A DNA stretch of 64,000 nucleotides from Rhizobium leucaenae USDA 9039 (GTDB lineage Bacteria > Pseudomonadota > Alphaproteobacteria > Rhizobiales > Rhizobiaceae), in assembly GCF_000426285.1 (NCBI RefSeq), contig NZ_AUFB01000007.1, positions 186,001-250,000 on the forward strand. Direction: 5' to 3'. The notes beneath the pieces are model-generated. The model saw only the letters and a list, made by a program, of their open reading frames with translations. It ran no database searches and was not told the DNA's origin. Shown one piece after another: positions 42,035 through 50,186 of the stretch; the first letter of the stretch is position 1; each line of letters begins with the position of its first letter. Both the position numbers and the translations under genes were made by a program.

Positions 42035-42961
42035 ATGAACACCACCAATCGCATGAACGCACTGACCTGGAGCCTGCTGCTGGTGCTCGGGTTGATCTGG
42101 GGCGGCTCCTTCTTCTTCGCGCGCATCGCCGTTCACTATGTGCCACCGTTTACACTGGTCTTCCTCCGCTTGTCGCTGGCGGCAATTGCGCTGCATGTCT
42201 ACATCGCCGGTCGCTTCGGGATCTATGATTTGCTGCGAAGGCATTGGCGGCAGTTCCTGTTGCTGGGTCTGATCAATAACGCCATACCCCACGCGCTGAT
42301 CTTCGTCGGCCAAACCCAAATGGGTGCGGGGCTCGCATCCATTTTGAACGCGACGACGCCGATCTGGACCGTCTTGATCGGCAACCATTTCACCACCGAC
42401 GAGCGGCTGACATCCGCCAAGCTCGCCGGGTGCCTGACAGGGCTCGTCGGCACGATCGTGCTGCTTGGCCCAAGCTTGACTGATGGTGCCGAAGTTCCGC
42501 TCTGGGCGCTGCTACTGCCGATCCTTGCCGCAATCTCCTATGGCTTCGCCGCGATCTATGCAAAACGGTTCAAAGGCTTGGCGCCGCCCGTTATTGCCGC
42601 AGGTCAATTGACCTGCTCCGCAACCCTTATGCTGCCGGTGGCCCTGTTGCTCGATCAACCCTGGACTATGGCAATGCCGCCGGCCACCGCGCTTGCCGCC
42701 ATTCTCGGCATGGCGCTGTTGTCGACTGCCTTCGCTTATATCCTCTATTTCCGGATCATGGCACTCGCTGGCGCTACCAACGCTTCGCTGGTCACCCTGC
42801 TCGTGCCGCCAAGCGCCATTATGCTCGGCTTTCTCTTCCTCGGCGAGCGACTGGGGCTTACCGAAATCGGCGGCATGTTGCTGATCGGCACAGGCCTGCT
42901 CATTCTCGACGGGCGTCTCTATGCACGCATGCGATCGAACCCGGGAACGAGCAACCCGTAG
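42035..42961 (+). CDS. EamA (DMT) family transporter
   Basis: This inner-membrane transporter of the drug/metabolite superfamily has ten helices from two EamA repeats. I start at ATG 42035 (GGAGG nine bases upstream), giving 308 residues beginning MNTTNRMNALTWSLLL; ATG 42017 is a second choice. Motifs: GLIWGGSFFFARIA in helix 1 and the closing GERLGLTEIGG repeat. The family exports amino acids and other metabolites. The substrate is not predictable. The gene appears monocistronic. Confidence 0.87.
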   Translation: MNTTNRMNALTWSLLLVLGLIWGGSFFFARIAVHYVPPFTLVFLRLSLAAIALHVYIAGRFGIYDLLRRHWRQFLLLGLINNAIPHALIFVGQTQMGAGLASILNATTPIWTVLIGNHFTTDERLTSAKLAGCLTGLVGTIVLLGPSLTDGAEVPLWALLLPILAAISYGFAAIYAKRFKGLAPPVIAAGQLTCSATLMLPVALLLDQPWTMAMPPATALAAILGMALLSTAFAYILYFRIMALAGATNASLVTLLVPPSAIMLGFLFLGERLGLTEIGGMLLIGTGLLILDGRLYARMRSNPGTSNP

Positions 42962-43195
42962 CTACCCGATTCCTGGTTCAGCGGAAGACATCCGCCTTAA
43001 CCTTATTCACAGCTAAATTAACGATGCATTAAATTTCGTGAACGCCGCATCGTTTTAGTTTCACCATAAAAAACAATAGCTTGTCACGAGATCACGATTC
43101 AAAACTTGCACACCTTACCGCGCCGCAGCATCGAATTCGCTTTTCAAGCGACACATTTCTGACATAGGCTCTAACGGTTGACTAAGGAGGAAGAC
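42962..43195. other. Leader region of the 25-codon microprotein gene
   Basis: This is 234 bp of AT-rich non-coding DNA between the EamA gene and the small ORF. It contains a perfect TTAA-N7-TTAA at 43018-43032. No other ORF with a ribosome site is seen, and I cannot place a convincing -10. Confidence 0.5.
43018..43032. promoter_or_regulatory. Perfect TTAA-N7-TTAA site (CtrA-type)
   Basis: TTAA-CGATGCA-TTAA matches the core binding site of the cell-cycle regulator CtrA exactly; the longer form TTAAC-N6-TTAAC fails only at the last base. It lies about 165 bp before the microprotein start and 57 bp after the EamA stop. Confidence 0.5.
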
Positions 43196-43273
43196 ATGGG
43201 ATTGACGCGATCCATCAACGTCCTAGTGGTCAGTGCAGCGTTCCTATTCGTTGTAACGATGCTTTTCATCTGA
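43196..43273 (+). CDS. 25-residue single-span membrane microprotein
   Basis: ATG at 43196 is preceded by an ideal ribosome site, AAGGAGG, with a 5-base spacer. The 25-codon frame reads MGLTRSINVLVVSAAF then LFVVTMLFI and a TGA stop. A short basic start (Arg5) precedes about 19 hydrophobic residues, enough for one inner-membrane helix with the N-terminus inside. The frame is closed by a strong bidirectional hairpin 60 bp downstream. It stands alone between an EamA gene and convergent metF. I do not recognise a named family. Function could be a membrane-complex subunit, a regulator or a type I toxin-like peptide. It is too short for statistics, so the ribosome site, membrane helix and terminator are the evidence. 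Confidence 0.72.
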   Translation: MGLTRSINVLVVSAAFLFVVTMLFI

Positions 43274-43335
43274 CGAAATAGCGAACAGGGCAGGAAACCG
43301 AACTCCTGAAAGCTAACAAAACACCTATTCCATTT

Positions 43336-43369
43336 AAAAAGCGCATGCCGAAATCGACATGCGCTTTTT
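43336..43369. terminator. Strong bidirectional terminator (microprotein / metF)
   Basis: A perfect 12-pair stem (AAAAAGCGCATG against CATGCGCTTTTT) with a ten-base loop carries T-runs on both strands, between the microprotein gene and convergent metF. Confidence 0.92.
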
Positions 43370-43406
43370 CATGTTCACGTCTCAAATCCCGTCGGGCGAC
43401 GTCTCG

Positions 43407-44309
43407 TCAGGCAGCGGCGCCGGCGCGCGCATCTGTCTTGCGCCGGATGCGCAATCGGTCGAGAACGGCATTGACCAGCGGCGAGCGGTTCATCGTGTAG
43501 AGATGAAACTCATGGATGCCGCGGCGAGCCAGGTCTTCGATCTGCTCCGCGGCGACGTCCGCAGCAACATCCGCACGCTTATCGGCATCGTCGTCGAGGC
43601 CTTCGAAACGCTCATCCAGCCAGGAAGGAATGTGGGTGCCGCAGGCGCCGGCAAACCGTTTCAATTGCGTCAGGTTCTGGATCGGCATAATACCCGGCAC
43701 GACGGGAATCTTGACGCCGGCAGCACGCACGCGGTCGTGATAACGCTCAAAGACGTCATTATCGAAGAAGAATTGAGTGAGTGCCCGGTTGGCGCCATTA
43801 TCCGCTTTGCGCTTCAGCATGTCGATATCGGCTGCGGTATCACGGCTTTCCGGATGTTTTTCCGGATAGGCGGACACGGAAATATCGAAATCACCGCGCT
43901 CGCGCAAAGCCGATACCAGTTCGGCGGCATTGGCATAGCCGCCGGGGTGCGGCTGGTAGGCGGAGCCGACGCCGCCCGGCGGATCACCGCGCAGCGCAAC
44001 GAAACGGCGGACGCCGGCGGCGAGCAAATCGTCGATGACCCGATGCGTGTCCTCGCGCGTTGCGCCGACGCATGTCAGATGCGAAGCGGTCGTGAACGGT
44101 GTCTCGTGGATCATTCGGCGCACGGCAGACAATGTCGGCGCTTTTGTCGAACCGCCAGCACCATAGGTAACAGAGACGAAATCCGGCTCCCACTCGGTCA
44201 GATCAGCCACCGTGTTCCACAATTGCGTCTCGGCTTCCTCTGATTTCGGCGGAAAGAATTCGAAGGAAATACGGATGCCATGCTGGCCGTTTTCAGTCTT
44301 TGAAGACAT
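43407..44309 (-). CDS. metF: 5,10-methylenetetrahydrofolate reductase MetF
   Basis: MetF uses FAD and NADH to reduce methylene-THF to methyl-THF, the methyl donor for methionine synthesis. The 300-residue protein from ATG 44307-44309 (GGAG upstream) shows the family start (ISFEFFPPK), VSVTYGAGGS, LRGDPPGG, SAYPEKHPES and the NGANRALTQFFFD segment. A start six codons earlier overlaps the upstream gene. It lies one base after the ArsR-methyltransferase gene and is cotranscribed with it, which ties it to methionine-cycle control. Confidence 0.96.
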   Translation of the reverse strand: MSSKTENGQHGIRISFEFFPPKSEEAETQLWNTVADLTEWEPDFVSVTYGAGGSTKAPTLSAVRRMIHETPFTTASHLTCVGATREDTHRVIDDLLAAGVRRFVALRGDPPGGVGSAYQPHPGGYANAAELVSALRERGDFDISVSAYPEKHPESRDTAADIDMLKRKADNGANRALTQFFFDNDVFERYHDRVRAAGVKIPVVPGIMPIQNLTQLKRFAGACGTHIPSWLDERFEGLDDDADKRADVAADVAAEQIEDLARRGIHEFHLYTMNRSPLVNAVLDRLRIRRKTDARAGAAA

Positions 44310-44310
44310 A

Positions 44311-45336
44311 TCAAGCTCTCCCGGCAAGAATGGGGGACGATTGACGATCCTGTCCGGCGGCGATCAGCAGCCGCGGGTCGCGCGCCAGCCAGATCGTGAC
44401 CGTCAGCGCTTGACCGCCTTCCCTCCCCGAATGAAGGTCCCGCACCTGCTCGACATCGAGTCCCGCCAATTTCAACCATTCCGATATGGCCTGATGCGAG
44501 AAACCGAGTCTCAGATGCGCATGTTCGTCGCGTAGATATTCCAGCCCGTGCGGGGCAAGATCGATGATCACCAGCCTGCCGCCGGGCCTCAGCATTCGCG
44601 CCGCCTCATTGATGGCAATCTCGGGCTGATCGAGAAAATGCAGCACCTGATGGATGGTAATCAGGTCGAAATCCTGCGCCTCGAGCGGCAGGTTGAAAAT
44701 GTCGCCATGCCGGACGGAAGCAGCGGTGATGTTCGATCGGTCGAGATTGGCGCGCGCGACGGCCAACATGTCGCGGCTGGCATCGATGCCAACAGCGCGG
44801 CGATAATGACCTGCCAGCAATTGCAGCATCCGGCCAGTACCGGTGCCGAGATCCAGGAAAGAGTCGATCTGCTGCGGACCGATCAATTCGATCAGGGCCT
44901 TGTCGACATCTTCGTCAGCCACATGCAGGCGGCGCAGTTCATCCCACTCGGCAGCATTGCGGCTGAAATAGGCCTGCGCCCGTTCGGCACGGATGCGCTT
45001 GACGGCAGAAAGCCGGTCGCCGTCACGCAGCAACACCGGATCGTTTTCTGCCGCGTGCCGGAGAAGCGTGCGTACGAGGACGACCGCCTTGCCCTCCTGC
45101 TTCAAACGAAAATAGGCCCAGGCGCCCTCCTGATAGCGATCAATCAGCCCCGCCTCGCCGAGCAGCTTCAGATGGCGCGAAATGCGCGGCTGCGATTGGC
45201 CGAGAATTTCGGTAAGATCCGTGACGGTAAGATCGCCGGCGGCAAGAAGCGCCAGCAGACGCAATCGCGTCGGCTCACCTGCCGCCTTCAGCACGTCCAC
45301 CAGATCATCCAAACCGAATTTCACGAGATCCGTCAT
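44311..45336 (-). CDS. ArsR-family regulator fused to SAM methyltransferase domain (SahR-like)
   Basis: This 341-residue fusion has an N-terminal ArsR winged helix (about 8-95; EPTRLRLLALLAAGDLTVTDL, with recognition helix QSQPRISRHLKLL) and a C-terminal class I methyltransferase domain with motif I LDLGTGTGRML and the later LRPGGRLVIIDLAPHG. It lacks the metal-binding Cys of arsenic sensors in the DNA-binding helix. The partner metF and an ATAAAGAT palindrome upstream suggest a regulator of methionine and S-adenosylhomocysteine metabolism of the SahR type, the methyltransferase-like domain perhaps sensing SAM or SAH. That assignment is from context and memory. The start is ATG 45334-45336. 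Confidence 0.85.
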   Translation of the reverse strand: MTDLVKFGLDDLVDVLKAAGEPTRLRLLALLAAGDLTVTDLTEILGQSQPRISRHLKLLGEAGLIDRYQEGAWAYFRLKQEGKAVVLVRTLLRHAAENDPVLLRDGDRLSAVKRIRAERAQAYFSRNAAEWDELRRLHVADEDVDKALIELIGPQQIDSFLDLGTGTGRMLQLLAGHYRRAVGIDASRDMLAVARANLDRSNITAASVRHGDIFNLPLEAQDFDLITIHQVLHFLDQPEIAINEAARMLRPGGRLVIIDLAPHGLEYLRDEHAHLRLGFSHQAISEWLKLAGLDVEQVRDLHSGREGGQALTVTIWLARDPRLLIAAGQDRQSSPILAGRA

Positions 45337-45354
45337 TCGACACCCAATCAAGAT

Positions 45355-45370
45355 ATAAAGATATCTTTAT
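45355..45370. promoter_or_regulatory. Perfect 16-bp palindromic operator before the ArsR-fusion gene
   Basis: ATAAAGATATCTTTAT is an exact inverted repeat 19 bp before the regulator's start codon. Position and symmetry suit a winged-helix dimer and autoregulation of the regulator-metF operon. Confidence 0.75.
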
Positions 45371-45481
45371 GTGATTTGGGTACGAACCGCAAGACCCAAT
45401 TGCGGGTTAAGAGAACTCGACGTCGGAAATCTGTTAGTTTTTGTCGGCTGGTGAATATGTGTTTCGCGCCCTGCGGCAAAG

Positions 45482-45517
45482 AAAAACCCCCGAAGGTTGT
45501 CGTCCAACTTTCGGGGG
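45482..45517 (-). terminator. Terminator of ettA
   Basis: On the minus strand CCCCCGAA pairs with TTCGGGGG. Past one G-T position, GTTG pairs with CAAC around a 5-base loop. TTTTTC follows. It starts about 45 bp after the ettA stop. Confidence 0.88.
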
Positions 45518-45560
45518 TCAGTTCAATGCCGAGGCTTTCGATAACAGAAAGTCAGCAAAC

Positions 45561-47210
45561 TTATCGTGTCAGGCGCTTGTGCGCCTGGCTGCCCGGATTG
45601 AGAGCATCGGGGCCGAGGCGGCGGATCTTGTCCTGCTCGTAATCTTCGAAATTGCCTTCGAACCATTCGACATGGCCTTCGCCTTCAAAGGCCAGGATAT
45701 GCGTGGCCAGGCGGTCGAGGAACATGCGGTCATGGCTGATGATGATGGCGCAACCGGCGAAGTTTTCGAGCGCGCTTTCCAGCGCCCCCAGCGTTTCCGT
45801 ATCGAGGTCGTTGGTCGGTTCGTCGAGCAGAAGCACGTTGCCGCCAGCCTTCAGCATCTTGGCCAGGTGAACGCGGTTGCGCTGACCGCCGGAGAGGTTG
45901 CCGACCTTCTGCTGCTGGTCGCCGCCCTTGAAGTTGAAGGCGCCGCAATAGGCGCGTGAGTTCATGTCGAACTTGCCGAGCTTGATGATTTCGGCGCCGC
46001 CGGAGATTTCCTCCCATACGGTCTTATTGCCGTCAAGCGCGTCGCGGCTCTGGTCGACATAGCTGAGATGCACCGTCTCGCCGATGCGGATCGAGCCGGA
46101 ATCCGGCTTTTCCTGCCCGGTGATCATCTTGAACAGGGTCGTCTTGCCCGCTCCGTTCGGGCCGATGATGCCGACAATGCCGCCCGGCGGCAGCTTGATC
46201 GACAGATGGTTGACCAGCGTGCGGCCTTCGAAGCCCTTGGTGATGCCTTCCATCTCGACCACCACCTGACCGAGACGCTCGCTGACCGGAATGATGATCT
46301 GCGCATCGCCGGGACGCTGATTTTCGGCGGCATCGACCAGTTGTTCGTAAGCGTTGATACGCGCCTTGGACTTGGCCTGACGGGCCTTGGGACTGGAGGC
46401 GATCCATTCCTGTTCGCGGCTGATCGCCTTCTGGCGGCCAGCTTCTTCACGAGATTCCTGCAACATGCGCTTAGCCTTGGCCTGCAGATAGGCAGAGTAG
46501 TTGCCTTCGTAGGGAATGCCGCGGCCGCGGTCGAGTTCGAGAATCCAGCCGGTAACATTGTCGAGGAAGTAGCGGTCGTGGGTGATCATCATCACGGCAC
46601 CCGGATAATCGCGCAGGTGCTTTTCCAGCCAGGCGATAGTCTCGGCGTCGAGATGGTTGGTCGGTTCGTCGAGCAGCAGCAGGTCCGGCTGCGAGAGAAG
46701 CAGGCGGCAAAGCGCGATACGGCGGCGCTCACCGCCTGAAAGGCTGGTGACTTCGGCATCGCGCGGCGGGCAGCACAATGCTTCCATCGCCATCTCGACC
46801 TGGCTTTCCAGATCCCAGAGATTCTGGCTGTCGATGATGTCCTGGAGCTTGGCGCCCTCTTCCGCAGTCTCGTCGGAATAGTTCATCATCAATTCGTTGT
46901 AGCGATTGAGGATCTCGGTTTTCTTGGCAACGCCTTCCATGACGTTTTCGAACACCGTTTTGTTGGGATCGAGCTGAGGCTCCTGCGCCAGGTAGCCGAT
47001 GGTGGCGCCTTCGGCCAACCAGGCTTCGCCGGTATAGTCCTTATCGAGGCCCGCCATGATGCGCAGCACGGTCGACTTACCCGCGCCGTTCGGGCCGAGA
47101 ATACCGATCTTGGCGTCGGGATAAAAAGAGAGATGAATATTCTCGAGAATCTTCTTGGCGCCATAGGCCTTATTCAGACCGGCCATATGGTAGATGAACT
47201 GACGTGCCAT
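45561..47210 (-). CDS. ettA: Energy-dependent translational throttle ABC-F protein EttA
   Basis: EttA is a soluble ABC-F ATPase that binds the ribosomal E site and gates entry to elongation according to the ADP/ATP ratio. The 549-residue protein (ATG 47208-47210) has two ATPase domains, each with Walker A GPNGAGK(S/T)T, signature (LSGGERRR and LSGGQRNR) and Walker B LLLLDEPTN(H/D)LD. The arm insertion in domain 1 (about 90-145) and the interdomain linker rich in Arg/Lys (AKRMLQESREEAGRQ) are typical. No membrane segment is present. It is monocistronic with its own terminator. Confidence 0.95.
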   Translation of the reverse strand: MARQFIYHMAGLNKAYGAKKILENIHLSFYPDAKIGILGPNGAGKSTVLRIMAGLDKDYTGEAWLAEGATIGYLAQEPQLDPNKTVFENVMEGVAKKTEILNRYNELMMNYSDETAEEGAKLQDIIDSQNLWDLESQVEMAMEALCCPPRDAEVTSLSGGERRRIALCRLLLSQPDLLLLDEPTNHLDAETIAWLEKHLRDYPGAVMMITHDRYFLDNVTGWILELDRGRGIPYEGNYSAYLQAKAKRMLQESREEAGRQKAISREQEWIASSPKARQAKSKARINAYEQLVDAAENQRPGDAQIIIPVSERLGQVVVEMEGITKGFEGRTLVNHLSIKLPPGGIVGIIGPNGAGKTTLFKMITGQEKPDSGSIRIGETVHLSYVDQSRDALDGNKTVWEEISGGAEIIKLGKFDMNSRAYCGAFNFKGGDQQQKVGNLSGGQRNRVHLAKMLKAGGNVLLLDEPTNDLDTETLGALESALENFAGCAIIISHDRMFLDRLATHILAFEGEGHVEWFEGNFEDYEQDKIRRLGPDALNPGSQAHKRLTR

Positions 47211-47335
47211 AGCTTGGGTTACTCCACGGGCGGATAACATTGGGAATTGTGCCGCTATGTAGGCGAAACCCCGCCCTCGGGCAACGGCGAAACCTTGTCC
47301 GAGGGCATTTATCCGCGCCGAGCGCTTGCTGGATG

Positions 47336-48085
47336 TCAGAAACCTGCCGCGTCCACCACGCCTTGGTCGCAGCCGAACGATGTTTTGCCAGCGCTCTGGA
47401 TCAGTTGCTCAAGCCGGGGCTCACCGTCTGGCGACGGTTGGATGGCATCTTCCGACAAACCGATCGTCAGTTCCGAGATCACGCGCACCTTGCCGACCTG
47501 GCGGCAGCTCATCTTCACGCGATCGCTGGCGCCCTCGCCAAAACTTTTATTAAAAGCGGCCTTGATGGTTTCGGCATCGAGCGTCTTGCCGATATTCTGC
47601 GCGAAAAGATCGCGCACGGCGGAAGCATTGAGTTCATTGATCAATCCCACTGCAGTCCCGAAATAATCATCGGCGCTGAGTTTGGTGCAACTTCCGTGCT
47701 TGATCCACTCATGCCGTTCCAGACCGGATTGCGTGCCGGGCATGATTTTATCCAGCGATGCCTTGGTCTCCGCCGACAGTTGAACGGCTGGCAGATCTTT
47801 CCAATCGCTGCTGCGATCGGACTGCTTCAGATCATCGGAAACATCGCAATATTCCTGCCGCATCGGCCAGAGACCGTGCAACGAAAAATTCTTGGCGTCG
47901 AAATTATTCGCTGATTGATTTCGGCATTCCGCCTTTTTTTGGTTCGTCGCACAGAACGCGGGTTCCCAACTTGCCGCCAGAATAAATCGCGTCCGGCCGC
48001 GATTGTTCTCCTGTGCCACCGCACCCGTCGCCATCACCACCGCAGTCAGAACCGCAACTGCAAATCCTTGAAGCCAAGGCCTCAT
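47336..48085 (-). CDS. Exported ribonuclease T2
   Basis: RNase T2 enzymes cleave single-stranded RNA via 2',3'-cyclic intermediates. The 249-residue protein from ATG 48083-48085 (GGAGG upstream) has a Sec signal ending AVA-QE near 24. Both active-site motifs are present: CAS1 FSLHGLWP (His70) and CAS2 HEWIKHGSC (His125, Glu126, Lys129, His130). Several Cys suggest disulfides. It should be periplasmic, scavenging RNA for phosphate and nucleosides. It is divergent from the alpha/beta hydrolase operon. Confidence 0.92.
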   Translation of the reverse strand: MRPWLQGFAVAVLTAVVMATGAVAQENNRGRTRFILAASWEPAFCATNQKKAECRNQSANNFDAKNFSLHGLWPMRQEYCDVSDDLKQSDRSSDWKDLPAVQLSAETKASLDKIMPGTQSGLERHEWIKHGSCTKLSADDYFGTAVGLINELNASAVRDLFAQNIGKTLDAETIKAAFNKSFGEGASDRVKMSCRQVGKVRVISELTIGLSEDAIQPSPDGEPRLEQLIQSAGKTSFGCDQGVVDAAGF

Positions 48086-48256
48086 TCGACACCTCCAAAA
48101 AAACAGAACAATATGAGAACAAATAAGCAGTTTGATTGGCGGCACGCAACCCTGAATCGCAAAGGCAAGACGATTTATTTCTGTGAGCTTCCCTCGCGGC
48201 GCATTGCAATCGCGTCAGCGATGACCTTTCGTCCTCACAGGGAGGAAACGTGCATC

Positions 48257-49189
48257 ATGTTTGCCGAGACGAGGCATTTGAATAGCCCGACGGGTGCGAC
48301 ACTCGCCTATCATCATGCGCCGGCACAAGAAGGCGCCCGTGGCGTCCTTCTCATCAGCCACGGCCTTGCCGAACATTCCCGCCGCTACGAACGCTTCGCG
48401 GGAGCGATGGCGGCGCGCGGCTTTCATGTCTACGCTCACGATCATCGCGGCCACGGCGAGACCAAGGCTACCGACGCGCCACTCGGCCGCTTCGCAAGGC
48501 GCAACGGCGCCGATGCGGTCATCGCCGATGTCCTCGCGATCCGCGAGCTTGTCGCAACCGCCCACCCCGGCCTGCCGGTTATCCTCTTCGGCCACTCCAT
48601 GGGCGGGCTGATCAGCCTCAACGTGGCGGTGACGCATCCCGACAAGTTCGATGCGGTCACCGTTTGGAACGCGAATTTCAATCCCGGCCTCGCCGGGCGC
48701 GCCGCGCAGGTCATCCTGAAAGCGGAACGCATGCTGAAGGGTTCGGATGTCCCCAGCGGACTGCTACCGAAGCTGACCTTCGGCGTCTGGGGGCAATCCA
48801 TTGCCAATCGCCGTACCGAATTCGACTGGCTTTCGCGCATTCCGGAGGAGGTGGATAAGTACATCGCCGACCCGCTCTGCGGCTTCGATGCCTCGGTCTC
48901 GCTATGGCTGGATATTTTCGAACTGACCTTCCGCGCGCCACAAAAGACCCATCTCGATCGCCTTCGGCGCGACATGCCGATCCACCTCATCGGCGGCGGG
49001 CAAGACCCGGCGACGAACAATGGAAAAGCGATTTCCTGGCTGTCAAACCATTTGAAAAAGGCAGGGTTCTCGCATATCACGATGACCATCCATCAGGACA
49101 TGCGGCATGAGACCCTGAACGAGATCGGCGCGGCCGCAGCCATTTCGGATTTTGCCGACTGGTGCCAGCAAGTCACGGCAAAGATCTGA
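48257..49189 (+). CDS. Alpha/beta hydrolase, monoacylglycerol-lipase-like
   Basis: This 310-residue Hydrolase_4-type enzyme has an oxyanion loop ISHGLAEHS, the nucleophile elbow GHSMGG (Ser114), a late acid/His pair (GGGQDP and DMRHETLNE) and no signal. Related proteins hydrolyse monoacylglycerols or lysophospholipids. GGAGG lies 11 bases before ATG 48257. An open frame extends to 47915, but it overlaps the divergent RNase gene and looks non-coding. It is first of four closely spaced plus-strand genes (19-bp gap to the next). Confidence 0.87.
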   Translation: MFAETRHLNSPTGATLAYHHAPAQEGARGVLLISHGLAEHSRRYERFAGAMAARGFHVYAHDHRGHGETKATDAPLGRFARRNGADAVIADVLAIRELVATAHPGLPVILFGHSMGGLISLNVAVTHPDKFDAVTVWNANFNPGLAGRAAQVILKAERMLKGSDVPSGLLPKLTFGVWGQSIANRRTEFDWLSRIPEEVDKYIADPLCGFDASVSLWLDIFELTFRAPQKTHLDRLRRDMPIHLIGGGQDPATNNGKAISWLSNHLKKAGFSHITMTIHQDMRHETLNEIGAAAAISDFADWCQQVTAKI

Positions 49190-49208
49190 TTCCCAAAGGA
49201 ATGTTCGA

Positions 49209-50168
49209 ATGAATGCCACCGGCAGTTCCCGGCCCCGTTTGCATCAATCGGAGCTGACATTCGGCCTGTTGATGATGTTCCTGTCGGTCATCCTGTCGCC
49301 GATCATCGATATCTTCTCAAAGCTTGCTGCAGTTACGGTTCCACCAGCGGAGGTCACCGCCGCTCGCTTCATCTTTCAATGGCTCTTCGCATTGCCGATG
49401 ATGGCCGTGCTCGGCCAATGGGGCACATGGTCGCTGCGTCGCAGCGGGGTGCATGCGATCCGCGCTGCCGTGCTGACGCTGTCGATGATCTCCTTCGTAA
49501 CAACGCTGCAAGTCATGGAAGTGGCCGACGCCATCGCCATTTTCTTTGTTGAACCGATCATGCTGACCATCCTCAGCAGCATCTTCCTGAAGGAGACGAT
49601 CGGCTGGCGGCGCTATACGGCCTGTGCCGTCGGCTTCTTCGGCGCGATGCTGATCATTCAGCCGAGTTTCCAGGAAGTCGGCTTCGTTGCTCTGTTGCCC
49701 GTCGTCACCGCACTCTGCATCGCTGTTTATGTGATGATTACGCGCGTCGTCTCGCATAGCGAGGATGCTTGGCCGATGCAGTTTCAAACCGGTCTCTGGG
49801 GCATGGTGATCTGCCTCATCCTGCTCTCGATCGGCCATGGCACGGGCTGGCCGATCATCGATTCCGTCATCCCCGACGGCACCGCGATGCTCTATCTCCT
49901 CGGCGTCGGCCTGACCGCCGCGATCACCGGCATTCTTACTGTCCACGCCTATCGCGCAGCACCGGCCTCGACGCTGGCGCCGCTGCAGTATTTCGAGATC
50001 GTCTCGGCGACGATCTTCGGTTGGCTGGTCTTCGGCAACTTCCCGGATCTGATCAAATGGATCGGGATCTTCATCATTATCGCCTCCGGCCTTTATATTC
50101 TTTGGCGCGAGCGCCGCTTTGCTTCCAAGCCGGTATCCGATACATCTGGGAGCACTTTCGCGCCGTAG
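49209..50168 (+). CDS. EamA (DMT) family transporter in the CoA-transferase operon
   Basis: This 319-residue inner-membrane protein has ten helices in two EamA repeats. ATG 49209 has AAAGGA eight bases upstream. Family members move small metabolites. The substrate might be the acid or ester handled by the neighbouring hydrolase, CoA-transferase and ThDP enzyme, but this is inference from spacing alone (19 bp before, 18 bp after). Confidence 0.87.
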   Translation: MNATGSSRPRLHQSELTFGLLMMFLSVILSPIIDIFSKLAAVTVPPAEVTAARFIFQWLFALPMMAVLGQWGTWSLRRSGVHAIRAAVLTLSMISFVTTLQVMEVADAIAIFFVEPIMLTILSSIFLKETIGWRRYTACAVGFFGAMLIIQPSFQEVGFVALLPVVTALCIAVYVMITRVVSHSEDAWPMQFQTGLWGMVICLILLSIGHGTGWPIIDSVIPDGTAMLYLLGVGLTAAITGILTVHAYRAAPASTLAPLQYFEIVSATIFGWLVFGNFPDLIKWIGIFIIIASGLYILWRERRFASKPVSDTSGSTFAP

Positions 50169-50186
50169 CCGCCGATTTGGACCGAC

